A stretch of DNA of 61,901 bases, taken from the NCBI GenBank assembly GCA_019117485.1, contig DWZQ01000043.1, positions 1 through 61,901 on the forward strand. Direction: 5' to 3'. This document shows, piece after piece, positions 7,376-14,958 of the stretch. The notes under the pieces were generated by a model. That model was not told the origin of the DNA. It made no database searches and was given only the letters and a program-made list of their open reading frames with translations. The DNA comes from Candidatus Agathobaculum intestinipullorum (GTDB taxonomy: Bacteria; Bacillota; Clostridia; Oscillospirales; Butyricicoccaceae). Each line of letters starts with the position of its first letter. Within the stretch, counting starts at the first letter, position 1. The position numbers and the translations under genes were made by a program.

Positions 7376-9226
7376 ATGCACTGGAAACGAATTTTGGCGC
7401 TGTTATGCGCAATGATCTACATAACGGCTGTCGGCGCGGCAGCGGCAGAAACGCCGACTGAACAGTCCGGGCAAGTCGTGGAAATGCCACAGGATATGCC
7501 GGAAACGGACACCTCCGACGGGATGTTACTGGCCGACGAGGAAACGGACGCGGCATCCGTGATGACCGCGCCTACTGCGCGCGCTATGCGCGTGGTTGCG
7601 TCGACCCATAAGGTTCAGGTAAATGGCAAGGCGGTAAACCCACAGGCATATAATATTGATGGCTACAACTATTTCAAGCTGCGTGATGTGGCGTATATGC
7701 TCAATGGTACAAGCGCCTCGTTCAATGTAACGTGGGACAGTGCGCAGAATGCGGTCAACCTGTTGTCCGGACAACCCTATACCACCGTCGGCGGGGAAAT
7801 GACGGTTGCATCCTCGACCTCGTTGCGTGTGCAGGCATCCACCGCAAAGGTATTGCTTGACGGCAAGGGCATTTCGATTAAGGGTTATAATATTAACGGC
7901 AACAACTATTATAAAATTGCGGATGTCTCATCTGCTATTGGCTTTACCGCGGCGTTTGAGAGCGCCACACAAACGGTACAGATCAAGACCGCTGCGGTGG
8001 TTTCACCGGAGGACCCGGAAATTGGCACGCAGCCTACGCCGAATCCTGAAACACCAGAGGATGAGCCATTTGTCACAGGTGTGTATCAGGTGAAGGTAGA
8101 TACCACGCTGTCCATTCGTTCTGGTCCGGGCACAGGTTATGCAATGGTCGGCCAGTTGGCCAACGGCGCGCAGGTCATTGTAGATAGCATTTCCAACGGC
8201 TGGGCGCATATCCGTAATACAAACGGCTATTGTAGCGCAGACTATTTGGTGCGCGTGCGCGATTATGACAGTGGCTCGTCGTCCAATACGCCGGATGAAC
8301 CGGATGAGCCGGATACACCGGATGAGCCGGATACACCGGATGAGGATGAGACAGAGGATACGCCTTTCGTACCGGGTGTGTATCAGGTCAAGGTGGATTC
8401 GACGCTGGCCGTGCGTGCGGGTCCGGCGACCAAATATGCAATCGTGGGCCGTCTGAAAAATGGCGACGAGGTCGTTGTGGATGAGTTGGACGATGGCTGG
8501 GCGCATTTGCTGGACACAAGCGTGGGAACTGGGCGCTATTGCAGCGCAGATTATCTGGTGCGTGTGCGCGACTATGATGAGGGCGAAGGCGAGCCGGAAG
8601 ATCCGGTCCAGCCGCCGCGCACTTCGCATCTGGACGGTAAAATGACCGTGATTGTGGATGCAGGCCATGGCGGCAGCGATGTTGGCGCGCATAATGAAGA
8701 TGAATCGCTGGATGAAAAGCATGTCAACCTGTATGTGGCGCAGTACCTGCAAGACTATCTGGAGCAGGAGGGCGTGCGCGTTATTATGGTGCGCGATACG
8801 CTTGAGGATGGTAGTTCTCTTTTGATGCGCGGCACGGTGATGGAGCAGTATGCGTCCTCGGTCGACCTGTTCTTCAGTATCCATCACAACGCTGCCAACA
8901 CGACAGCGCGAGGCGCTGAGGTTCTGGCGCAGATTGCAGATAAGAACGGCGGGCCAACCAAGCTGTTGGGCGAAGCGTTGCTCGATGAATACAGTGCTCT
9001 CGGTGTGCCGATCCGTCAGGTGGTGTTCAAAGAGGGCACGAATGGAGATTATTATTATACCAATCGTGCCGCAGCGTCCCTGTGTATTCCGGCAGTGACC
9101 AGTGAATTCTGCTTTATTGACAACGTAGAGGATCAGAAGTTTATTGATAGCGAGGAGGATTGGCAGGCCGAGGCGCGCGCGCAGTGCAACGCCATCCTGT
9201 ACTATTTCTCGCAGGTCGAATATTGA
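7376..9226 (+). CDS. Secreted N-acetylmuramoyl-L-alanine amidase with stalk and SH3b domains
   Basis: 616 residues with a signal peptide (residues 1-24, cleavage near AAAAET). Residues ~73-138 and ~147-205 form two copies of the copper-amine-oxidase N-terminal-like stalk domain (YNIDGYNYFKLRDVA / YNINGNNYYKIADVS). Two near-identical SH3b wall-binding domains lie at ~234-298 and ~333-401, joined by a Pro/Asp/Glu linker. The catalytic Amidase_3 domain is ~422-613, with zinc ligands H431, E447 and H503 and catalytic E577. It cleaves the MurNAc-L-Ala amide bond outside the membrane. ATG 7376 has a GGAGG just upstream. The SH3b pair looks like a recent internal duplication. It has its own promoter and no terminator before the next gene. 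Confidence 0.93.
   Translation: MHWKRILALLCAMIYITAVGAAAAETPTEQSGQVVEMPQDMPETDTSDGMLLADEETDAASVMTAPTARAMRVVASTHKVQVNGKAVNPQAYNIDGYNYFKLRDVAYMLNGTSASFNVTWDSAQNAVNLLSGQPYTTVGGEMTVASSTSLRVQASTAKVLLDGKGISIKGYNINGNNYYKIADVSSAIGFTAAFESATQTVQIKTAAVVSPEDPEIGTQPTPNPETPEDEPFVTGVYQVKVDTTLSIRSGPGTGYAMVGQLANGAQVIVDSISNGWAHIRNTNGYCSADYLVRVRDYDSGSSSNTPDEPDEPDTPDEPDTPDEDETEDTPFVPGVYQVKVDSTLAVRAGPATKYAIVGRLKNGDEVVVDELDDGWAHLLDTSVGTGRYCSADYLVRVRDYDEGEGEPEDPVQPPRTSHLDGKMTVIVDAGHGGSDVGAHNEDESLDEKHVNLYVAQYLQDYLEQEGVRVIMVRDTLEDGSSLLMRGTVMEQYASSVDLFFSIHHNAANTTARGAEVLAQIADKNGGPTKLLGEALLDEYSALGVPIRQVVFKEGTNGDYYYTNRAAASLCIPAVTSEFCFIDNVEDQKFIDSEEDWQAEARAQCNAILYYFSQVEY
8290..8347 (+). repeat. Short tandem repeat coding for the PDEPDT linker
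   Basis: Imperfect units of CCGGATGAGCCGGATACA and its half-unit repeat about three times, encoding Pro-Asp-Glu/Thr triplets between the two SH3b domains. Such repeats can change in copy number by slippage. Confidence 0.8.
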
Positions 9227-9251
9227 TTGTATAAGAAAGGGTTATGACAGC

Positions 9252-9656
9252 ATGACAGAACGGGCAGAGCAGGCGCAGCGCCTGCACGATCAGGGATATA
9301 ATTGCGCACAGGCGGTGGTTTGCGCTTACTGTGATGCATTTGGTTTAGATGAGGAAACAGCTTATAAAATGGCCGAGGGCTTCGGCTTGGGCATGGGGCT
9401 GATGGAGGTATGCGGTGCGTTATCCGGCGCACTGATGTTGGCGGGCCTGCGTGGCAGCAAGGGACCAGAGTTCCCGGGGGCTACCAAAGGAGCAACCTAT
9501 AAGACCACCAAGGCGTTGGCAGCGTCGTTTAGTGAAAAGAACGGTACTTATCTGTGCCGGGAGCTGAAAGGCGTGGCAGACGGCAAGGTACGCCGTTCGT
9601 GCTCCGGCTGTATCGAGGATGCCTGCCAATTGGTGGAGTCATTTTTGATGGAGTAA
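9252..9656 (+). CDS. C_GCAxxG_C_C family putative redox protein
   Basis: 134 residues, cytoplasmic, with the Cys pattern of this family: C18 (NCAQAV), C24, C27, C54 (CGALSGA), C102 and a C-terminal C117xxC120xxxxC125. The family is predicted to be redox-active or to bind an iron cofactor; its substrate is unknown. I chose ATG 9252 (MTERAEQ), downstream of AAGAAAGGG. The frame is open further upstream into the amidase gene, but without a site. It follows the amidase by 25 nt, probably in the same transcript, and ends at a strong terminator. Confidence 0.85.
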   Translation: MTERAEQAQRLHDQGYNCAQAVVCAYCDAFGLDEETAYKMAEGFGLGMGLMEVCGALSGALMLAGLRGSKGPEFPGATKGATYKTTKALAASFSEKNGTYLCRELKGVADGKVRRSCSGCIEDACQLVESFLME

Positions 9657-9660
9657 TGAA

Positions 9661-9697
9661 TTACCGCAGATGTCAAGGCATCTGCGGTAATTTTTTT
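9661..9697 (+). terminator. Rho-independent terminator
   Basis: A 12-bp perfect stem (9661-9672 with 9679-9690) is followed by seven T residues. It closes the amidase/C_GCAxxG transcript. Confidence 0.95.
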
Positions 9698-9705
9698 ATC
9701 TTTTG

Positions 9706-9749
9706 TTCGACAAAATTCGACATAACGTGAAAATGCAGGCGCGTAAAAT
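9706..9749 (+). promoter_or_regulatory. Tandem Spo0A boxes with a Spo0A-type SigA promoter
   Basis: On the minus strand the sequence reads TGTCGAATTTTGTCGAA: two perfect 0A boxes (9716-9722 and 9706-9712) phased exactly 10 bp apart. A -10-like TAAAAT lies at 9744-9749, 21 bp after TCGACA (9717-9722), which could act as the -35. Boxes overlapping an over-spaced -35 are the layout known from Spo0A-activated SigA promoters such as spoIIG. The box sequence is seen directly; activation is inferred. Confidence 0.75.
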
Positions 9750-9771
9750 GAGAGGGAAGGAGCTGAATACA

Positions 9772-9789
9772 ATGGCCGCGGCAGTATAG
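9772..9789 (+). CDS. Possible 5-codon leader ORF
   Basis: ATG-GCC-GCG-GCA-GTA-TAG, preceded by GGGAAGGAG at good distance, in the leader of the Spo0A-box transcript. It is supported only by its ribosome-binding site. Confidence 0.3.
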   Translation: MAAAV

Positions 9790-9803
9790 GGGGGAAGGCC
9801 GGT

Positions 9804-9863
9804 ATGCATGGGCATATGGCAGGCAGCATACGGTGGCGGCTAAAACGGCGCAGGTGCGCATAG
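9804..9863 (+). CDS. Possible 19-aa basic peptide
   Basis: ATG 9804 follows GGGGGGAAGG. The product begins MHGHMAGSIRW and ends in an Arg/Lys-rich RLKRRRCA. It stops 12 nt before the next start, so the two could be translationally coupled. There is no recognised family, and it may be only a spacer. Confidence 0.3.
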   Translation: MHGHMAGSIRWRLKRRRCA

Positions 9864-9875
9864 GGGGTGTAAAAA

Positions 9876-10082
9876 TTGGTTCGTTATCTGGTGACCCGGA
9901 ATAAAACGGCGGATGGGGAGCGTTTTGGTATTGCCGTGCAGGACGGGCAGGATATGGTGGACAGCATTGATGATGTTGCATCCACTTTATCACAAACAAC
10001 GGAGCTGGCGGTGTTTTTACAGGAAAACGGCGTTGCAGCGGTACATTTCCGGGACGTGCTGGAGGATTGGCTGGCCCGGTAA
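9876..10082 (+). CDS. Small protein, DUF6514-like, Spo0A-box controlled
   Basis: 68 residues. The TTG start at 9876 is forced by an in-frame TAA at 9870-9872 and served by AGGGGGTG at 9861-9868. The product is cytoplasmic and acidic. Its beginning MVRYLVTR, the middle RFGIAV and the Asp-rich helical C-terminus resemble, from memory, the short Firmicute family DUF6514, whose function is not known; this match needs a profile search. The upstream tandem Spo0A boxes suggest expression at entry into sporulation. It ends before a very strong hairpin shared with the convergent chromate transporter genes. Confidence 0.65.
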   Translation: MVRYLVTRNKTADGERFGIAVQDGQDMVDSIDDVASTLSQTTELAVFLQENGVAAVHFRDVLEDWLAR

Positions 10083-10099
10083 GTATACGGATTCATACA

Positions 10100-10148
10100 G
10101 ATAAGCGCAGGGGGCGGGAACTTTGGGTTCCCGCCCCCTGCGCTTATC
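10100..10148. terminator. Strong bidirectional hairpin between convergent genes
   Basis: A 22-bp perfect stem (10100-10121 with 10127-10148) with a 5-nt loop. It overlaps the first bases of the chrA stop codon. There is no long T-tract; the stem is strong enough to stop either strand. Confidence 0.8.
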
Positions 10149-10713
10149 AAAAGTGAAATAATACGCCGCATATTGCGCCGATGAAAATGAACAAAATTGG
10201 GTGCACCTTGGGCAGCTTCCAAATTGCAATAGACAGCACTGCAAAAAAGGCGATTGCCGGCAGGTTGAACACGGAAGATAGGCTGTGCAAGCCGTCCCAC
10301 AGCTCGGTGTGGAGCAGGGAAGCTGCAAACACTTCAAGCATGGCGCCGAAGATCAGACCGGCTGATGCAGGGCGCAAGCCATAAAATCCATCCTGCACCA
10401 GCTTGGAGTTACGAAAACGTGTCAAGGCCCGTGCAACGAAGATAATGACGATGACCGAGGGCAGCACGAGCGAAAATGTTGCCATCAATGCACCCGGGAT
10501 GCCTGCCGCATGGAAGCCGGCATAGGTTGCTGTGTTAACACCGATCGGTCCCGGCGTGGACTCGGATACGGCAATCATATCCAACAGGTCACTTGGTGTG
10601 AACCACGGATAATGGAGCGAAATCTCCTTGAGGAAGGGCAGGGTAGCCAGCCCGCCGCCGATCGAAAACAGGCCGGTTTTGAAAAATTCCCAAAACAGCT
10701 GTAAAAAGATCAT
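10147..10713 (-). CDS. chrA: Chromate transporter half-subunit (ChrA, C-terminal-type)
   Basis: 188-residue membrane protein with about six segments. It carries ChrA-family motifs FKTGLFSIGGGLATLPFL near the N-terminus and SESTPGPIGVNTATYAG around residue 50. Short ChrA proteins come in adjacent pairs that act together, each equal to one half of the long form. Family members export chromate, but sulfate-related or unknown anions are equally possible here. ATG 10713 overlaps the upstream partner's stop (ATGA). Confidence 0.9.
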   Translation of the reverse strand: MIFLQLFWEFFKTGLFSIGGGLATLPFLKEISLHYPWFTPSDLLDMIAVSESTPGPIGVNTATYAGFHAAGIPGALMATFSLVLPSVIVIIFVARALTRFRNSKLVQDGFYGLRPASAGLIFGAMLEVFAASLLHTELWDGLHSLSSVFNLPAIAFFAVLSIAIWKLPKVHPILFIFIGAICGVLFHF

Positions 10714-11252
10714 GTGCGTCGCCTCCGCAACAAGCCGAGCAGGATACCGGCTGCGCCAGCGGCAATGACCATCACGATAGGCGATATGCCGAAGAATGCG
10801 ACAGCCACAAACGTGGCAAGCAGGATGATTGCGGTCGGCAGGTCAATAACGCTTTTCTTGGTCATTTTCCACACCGATTGTAGCACAAGCGCACATACCG
10901 CGATACGCACGCCGGAAAAAGCATCCTGCACGACAGGCATGTGCGCAAACTGCTGGATGAAAGCGGCAATAACCGTGATAATCACCAGCGAAGGGAATAC
11001 TACGCCTGCCGTCGCACAGACCGCGCCGGGCAGGCCGTGGTGCTTATAGCCGATAAACGTAGCGGTGTTGACGGCAATCACGCCGGGCGTACATTGCCCG
11101 ATGGCGTAATAGTCCATCAGTTCATCCTCAGTAGCCCAATTGCGTTTCTCCACGACCTCAAGCTGTAGGATAGGCAGCATGGCATAGCCGCCGCCAAAGG
11201 TGCATACACCGATGCGTGCGAATGTTAGGAACAGATCCAAAAGCGGGTTCAA
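10710..11252 (-). CDS. chrA: Chromate transporter half-subunit (ChrA, N-terminal-type)
   Basis: 180-residue membrane protein, first of the ChrA pair. The family motifs are FGGGYAMLPIL (near residue 20) and GQCTPGVIAVNTATFIG (near residue 52). Translation starts at TTG 11252 after GAGGACGG; no ATG fits. The 4-nt overlap with the next half-subunit indicates coupled translation and a heteromeric transporter. Confidence 0.9.
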   Translation of the reverse strand: MNPLLDLFLTFARIGVCTFGGGYAMLPILQLEVVEKRNWATEDELMDYYAIGQCTPGVIAVNTATFIGYKHHGLPGAVCATAGVVFPSLVIITVIAAFIQQFAHMPVVQDAFSGVRIAVCALVLQSVWKMTKKSVIDLPTAIILLATFVAVAFFGISPIVMVIAAGAAGILLGLLRRRRT

Positions 11253-11300
11253 CGGTTTTCCGTCCTCTCTGTCGGAATAGGCGGCCTGATCGGCCGCAGG

Positions 11301-11669
11301 TTATTTTGCCGGGATGATTTCCGGCCAATAACCGTCCGGATCGGCGATAAAGTAGATACCCATTGCCGGGTTTTCAAAGCAGATGCAGTCCATTTGCTGG
11401 TGCAGGCGATGGGCTGCGTCGTAATCATCGACATGGAAAGCAAGGTGGAATTCGTTGTCGCCGAGATTGTAGGCGCGATCCCAGTCGCGCAGCCAAGTCA
11501 ATTCAAGCAAGTGAGCGGATGCGCCGTCGCCCAGATAGACGATGATGAAGCTGCCGTCCGGCGCGTTGATGCGGCGGGTTTCCACCAGACCGAGCGCGTC
11601 GCGGTAAAACGCGAGGGACTTGTCTAAGTCGCGTACGTTAAAATTGTTATGTGCAAAGGTAAATTGCAT
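11301..11669 (-). CDS. Glyoxalase I-like VOC metalloenzyme
   Basis: 122 residues, one vicinal-oxygen-chelate domain pair. Probable metal ligands H7, E56, H75 and E117 sit where GloA places them, and the end PDGYWPEIIP is typical of lactoylglutathione lyase. The likely role is methylglyoxal detoxification, although bacteria without glutathione may use another thiol. ATG 11669 follows AAGGAGGTATAAAAA. It lies between the PLP enzyme gene and the chrA pair on the same strand. Confidence 0.85.
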   Translation of the reverse strand: MQFTFAHNNFNVRDLDKSLAFYRDALGLVETRRINAPDGSFIIVYLGDGASAHLLELTWLRDWDRAYNLGDNEFHLAFHVDDYDAAHRLHQQMDCICFENPAMGIYFIADPDGYWPEIIPAK

Positions 11670-11778
11670 TTTTTATACCTCCTTGTCATGGCGATAATAA
11701 CTTTACCATGTCCGTCCGCCAAAAGCAATTGCTTCTTGGGGATTTTACCGATTATACTGCAAAAATATACGCTAATTG

Positions 11779-13038
11779 TTACTTTTGTATCCGCAGGCTG
11801 CGAATGCGTTCCGCCGCGAGCAGGATGCCTGCCTTGCCCGAGGCATAGGTAAGCCCGCCTTGCATGTAACATACATAGGGCTCGCGCATCGGTGCATCCG
11901 CCGATAGCTCAATGGATGCGCCCTGCACAAATGCGCCTGCCGCCATGATGACCGGGTCGTCATAGCCGGGCATCGCCCACGGCTCAGGCGTGACGAAAGA
12001 GTCCACCGGCGCACCGGCCTGAATCCCCTCACAAAAGCGGCGCAGCGGGTCGGGCGCACCGAAGGCGATGGTCTGGATGATGTCATACCGCAGTTCTTCC
12101 GCCTTAGGGCTGACCTCATAGCCCAGCTTTTCCATCACTTTGGCGCAGAAGATTGCGGTTTTGAGCGCCTGTGCGGTCGTATGCGGCGCCATGAACAGGC
12201 CTTGATACAGCAGGCGGTTCTGTCCCATTGTGCAGCCGCACTCGCCGCCAATGCCGGGTGCAGTCAGCTTGTAGGAGGCGTTTTCGACCAGATCGGCGCG
12301 GCCGGCGATATAGCCGCCCGTTGGGGCGAGGCCGCCGCCCGGATTTTTGATCAGCGAACCTGCGATCAGGTCTGCGCCGACCTGTGTCGGCTCGATCTCC
12401 TCGACAAACTCGCCATAGCAGTTGTCGACCATGATGGCAGCATGTGGGTTGACCGCGCGCACGGTCTGACAGATCTCGCCGATCTCAGCGCAGGACAACG
12501 TTTTGCGCACGGCATAGCCACGGCTGCGCTGGATGAAAACCAGCTTAACGGTATCGTCCTGCGCGGCCTGACGGATTGCAGGCAGGTCGGGCGCGCCGTC
12601 GACCAGATCGACCTGCTTGTAGCCAATGCCGTAGCTTTTCATGCTGCCGCAGTAGTCGCCCGTGATCGTATTCTGTAAAGTATCATACGCCGGGCCAGTT
12701 ACGGACAGTACGGTGTCGCCCGCCTTGACCGCAGAAAACAGCGCGCACGACAGCGCGTGTGTGCCGTTGACAAAGCCGATGCGTACAAGCGCAGCGTCCG
12801 TGCCAAAGATATCCGCATAGATGCGGTCGAGCGTGTCGCGGCCGTGGTCGTCGTAGCCGTATCCGGTCGTGCCGGCAAACAGGTTGTCTGACACGCGGTT
12901 ATCTGCGAAGGCGGCCAGCACTTTCTCTGTGTTCCGGTCGCAGATTTCCTCAATGCGCGCAAAGTACGGCATGATTTCGCGCTCGGCCTGTTGGCCGAGC
13001 GCGCGGATTTCATCTGAAATGGATAAGCTATTCCTCAT
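11779..13038 (-). CDS. ynbB: PLP-dependent methionine gamma-lyase family protein (YnbB-like)
   Basis: 419 residues, cytoplasmic. It is the full-length Firmicute family often annotated 'methionine gamma-lyase family' or 'aluminium resistance protein'. The PLP-binding lysine lies in GSLIKNPGGG (about residue 230), preceded by the cofactor Asp in IMVDNCYGEF (about 203). Its substrate in vivo is unsettled. It overlaps the end of the preceding gene by 11 bp, with AGGAG inside that gene as its ribosome site, so translation is coupled. Confidence 0.9.
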   Translation of the reverse strand: MRNSLSISDEIRALGQQAEREIMPYFARIEEICDRNTEKVLAAFADNRVSDNLFAGTTGYGYDDHGRDTLDRIYADIFGTDAALVRIGFVNGTHALSCALFSAVKAGDTVLSVTGPAYDTLQNTITGDYCGSMKSYGIGYKQVDLVDGAPDLPAIRQAAQDDTVKLVFIQRSRGYAVRKTLSCAEIGEICQTVRAVNPHAAIMVDNCYGEFVEEIEPTQVGADLIAGSLIKNPGGGLAPTGGYIAGRADLVENASYKLTAPGIGGECGCTMGQNRLLYQGLFMAPHTTAQALKTAIFCAKVMEKLGYEVSPKAEELRYDIIQTIAFGAPDPLRRFCEGIQAGAPVDSFVTPEPWAMPGYDDPVIMAAGAFVQGASIELSADAPMREPYVCYMQGGLTYASGKAGILLAAERIRSLRIQK

Positions 13039-13813
13039 TGTCTGATTTTTCTCCTAACAACTCCTGCCCATCCGGCAGGGTAAATAAGTCCTCGCTCGGT
13101 GTTTCGGTTTTCAGGCCGCTCACCGTTACTTCCCGCACAAGCGTTTCTCCATTATAGAACGAAGCGCTCTTGAGCAGACCGGTCGCTGCCGATACAAAAT
13201 AGACGCAACGGTAGCCGCCTTGTTCATACTCAACCATAATGCACGGCTCGCCGTCGATATCCCTGCGGCCGGCGCTGGTCAGTTCGATCTCTTCGGCCAG
13301 TACATCCTCATAGGTGGGCAACATGGCGGCCGCGTCATCCGAAAAATCGCCCCATTGCCCCTTGTATGCAGTCGTGTCACCCGCGCTCCACGCATATGCC
13401 GTTTCACCATCGCGCAACAGTGTGCTTTGCAGCGTTCCGGTGTCATTGATCATGTCAGTGCGAACGAGCGCATCATATACATACCGACGGCAGCGCAGCG
13501 AGGACGAGCCGCCGTCGTAGTACAGCTTGTTTTCGATCGAGCAGCTATATGCATCAGGCCGCGTCAGCGATGCGATAATCTGCTGGGCATTATCCGTTCC
13601 GACCGTGACGTCTGCAACGCTTTGTATGGTCAACAGTTGGCTGTCCGGTGTAACGGTGGGCGCGTTCTCTGTGCCGTTTTGCAGCACGATACCGGTATCG
13701 CTTTGATGCAGAAGGCCGGAAGACAGCAGATAACTCAAGAACAGCAGCGCAACCAGTACAGCGGCACCGATCGCCGCAATCACCGGCGCGGAAGGATATT
13801 TGGACGGTTTCAT
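13028..13813 (-). CDS. Membrane-anchored extracytoplasmic protein, LolA-like fold suspected
   Basis: 261 residues: a short basic N-terminus, one transmembrane segment at about 10-33 (no lipobox Cys), then a soluble outer domain. The domain pattern (SLTRPDAYSCSIENKLYY ... ETAYAWSAGDTTAYKG ... YEQGGYRCVYFVSAATGLLKSASFYNG) resembles the LolA/MucB-like beta-sheet proteins common in Gram-positive envelopes. I do not recognise a specific function. The start overlaps the wecB stop (ATGA), placing it in the tagO-wecB transcript. Confidence 0.85.
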   Translation of the reverse strand: MKPSKYPSAPVIAAIGAAVLVALLFLSYLLSSGLLHQSDTGIVLQNGTENAPTVTPDSQLLTIQSVADVTVGTDNAQQIIASLTRPDAYSCSIENKLYYDGGSSSLRCRRYVYDALVRTDMINDTGTLQSTLLRDGETAYAWSAGDTTAYKGQWGDFSDDAAAMLPTYEDVLAEEIELTSAGRRDIDGEPCIMVEYEQGGYRCVYFVSAATGLLKSASFYNGETLVREVTVSGLKTETPSEDLFTLPDGQELLGEKSDNEE

Positions 13814-14958
13814 GGTGCAAACGGTTCCGGGCCGTCTGCGCGCAGGCCGAAATGGTGTTCAATTGCCTGCAAGATACGCGTGGAGGTTTTGCCATCGCCA
13901 TAGGGGTTGACGGCATGCGCCATCGCGTGATAAGCCGCTTCATCATCAAACAGCTCGCGCGCCAACCGCACGATATTTGCCTGCTCGACACCGGCAAGCT
14001 TGACCGTGCCGGCTTCAATCGCTTCGGGGCGTTCGGTTTCGCGGCGCAGCACCAATACCGGCTTGCCCAAGCTGGGCGCTTCCTCCTGTAAGCCGCCCGA
14101 ATCGGTCATGATCAGGTAGCAGCGTGCCATCAGGTTGTGCATTTCATCCACCGAAAGCGGATGGATAAGGTGGATACGATCATTGCCGCCGAGGAATTTC
14201 TCCGCCGTCTCACGGACATATGGGCTTAGATGCACCGGATAGACAAAGTGTACATCCGGATAGGCCGCAGACAACTCGGCAATCGCGCGGCAGATGTTTT
14301 CCATCGGCTCGCCATAGTTCTCACGGCGGTGTGCAGTGACCAGCACCACGCGGTTGTGTTCGAAATCCAGCGTTTTCAATTGTTCGTCGCGGAATACATA
14401 ATCCGGCTTGACCGTCATGTGGATCGCATCGACCACCGTATTGCCTACGATGCTAACGCCTTCCGTGATGCCTTCGCGCGCGAGGTTGTCGCGGTTGCGC
14501 GGGGTGGGCGCAAAATGCAGCGTTGCAATCTGTCCGGTCAGCTTGCGGTTCATTTCCTCCGGGAACGGGGAGTATTTGTCATAGGTGCGCAGGCCGGCTT
14601 CGACATGGCCGACCGGGATCTTATGGTAAAAAGCTGCCAGCGCGCCCGCGAACGTTGTCGACGTATCGCCGTGCACCAGCACAATATCGGGCTGTGCCTT
14701 CTCGAGCACTTCGTCCAAGCCGTGCAGGCTTTTTTCTGTGATCGTCGAGAGTGTCTGTCGCGGTTGCATGATGTTCAGGTCGTAATCCGCATGGATATTA
14801 AAAATCTCCATCACCTGATCGAGCATCTCGCGGTGCTGCGCGGTCACGCATACGATGGACTCGGTGTTTTCGTTCTGCTCGAGCGCATGCACCAGCGGTG
14901 CCATCTTGATCGCTTCCGGACGTGTGCCGAATACTGTCATTACTTTAATCTTGTCCAT
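13810..14958 (-). CDS. wecB: UDP-N-acetylglucosamine 2-epimerase (non-hydrolysing)
   Basis: 382 residues, typical for WecB/MnaA. It interconverts UDP-GlcNAc and UDP-ManNAc for wall teichoic acid or capsule. The motifs are FGTRPEAIKMAPL at the N-terminus, HGDTST (D98), HVEAGLRT (E120), E134, TAHRREN, and a C-terminal SGGLQEEAPSLGKPVL nucleotide site. I chose ATG 14958 (MDKIKVM) after AGGAGG; the frame is open to 15066 only because it lies inside tagO. It overlaps tagO by 14 bp. Confidence 0.96.
   Translation of the reverse strand: MDKIKVMTVFGTRPEAIKMAPLVHALEQNENTESIVCVTAQHREMLDQVMEIFNIHADYDLNIMQPRQTLSTITEKSLHGLDEVLEKAQPDIVLVHGDTSTTFAGALAAFYHKIPVGHVEAGLRTYDKYSPFPEEMNRKLTGQIATLHFAPTPRNRDNLAREGITEGVSIVGNTVVDAIHMTVKPDYVFRDEQLKTLDFEHNRVVLVTAHRRENYGEPMENICRAIAELSAAYPDVHFVYPVHLSPYVRETAEKFLGGNDRIHLIHPLSVDEMHNLMARCYLIMTDSGGLQEEAPSLGKPVLVLRRETERPEAIEAGTVKLAGVEQANIVRLARELFDDEAAYHAMAHAVNPYGDGKTSTRILQAIEHHFGLRADGPEPFAP

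Noticed and set aside
9657-9875. Extension of the DUF6514-like protein upstream
   Set aside because: An in-frame TAA at 9870-9872 blocks it.
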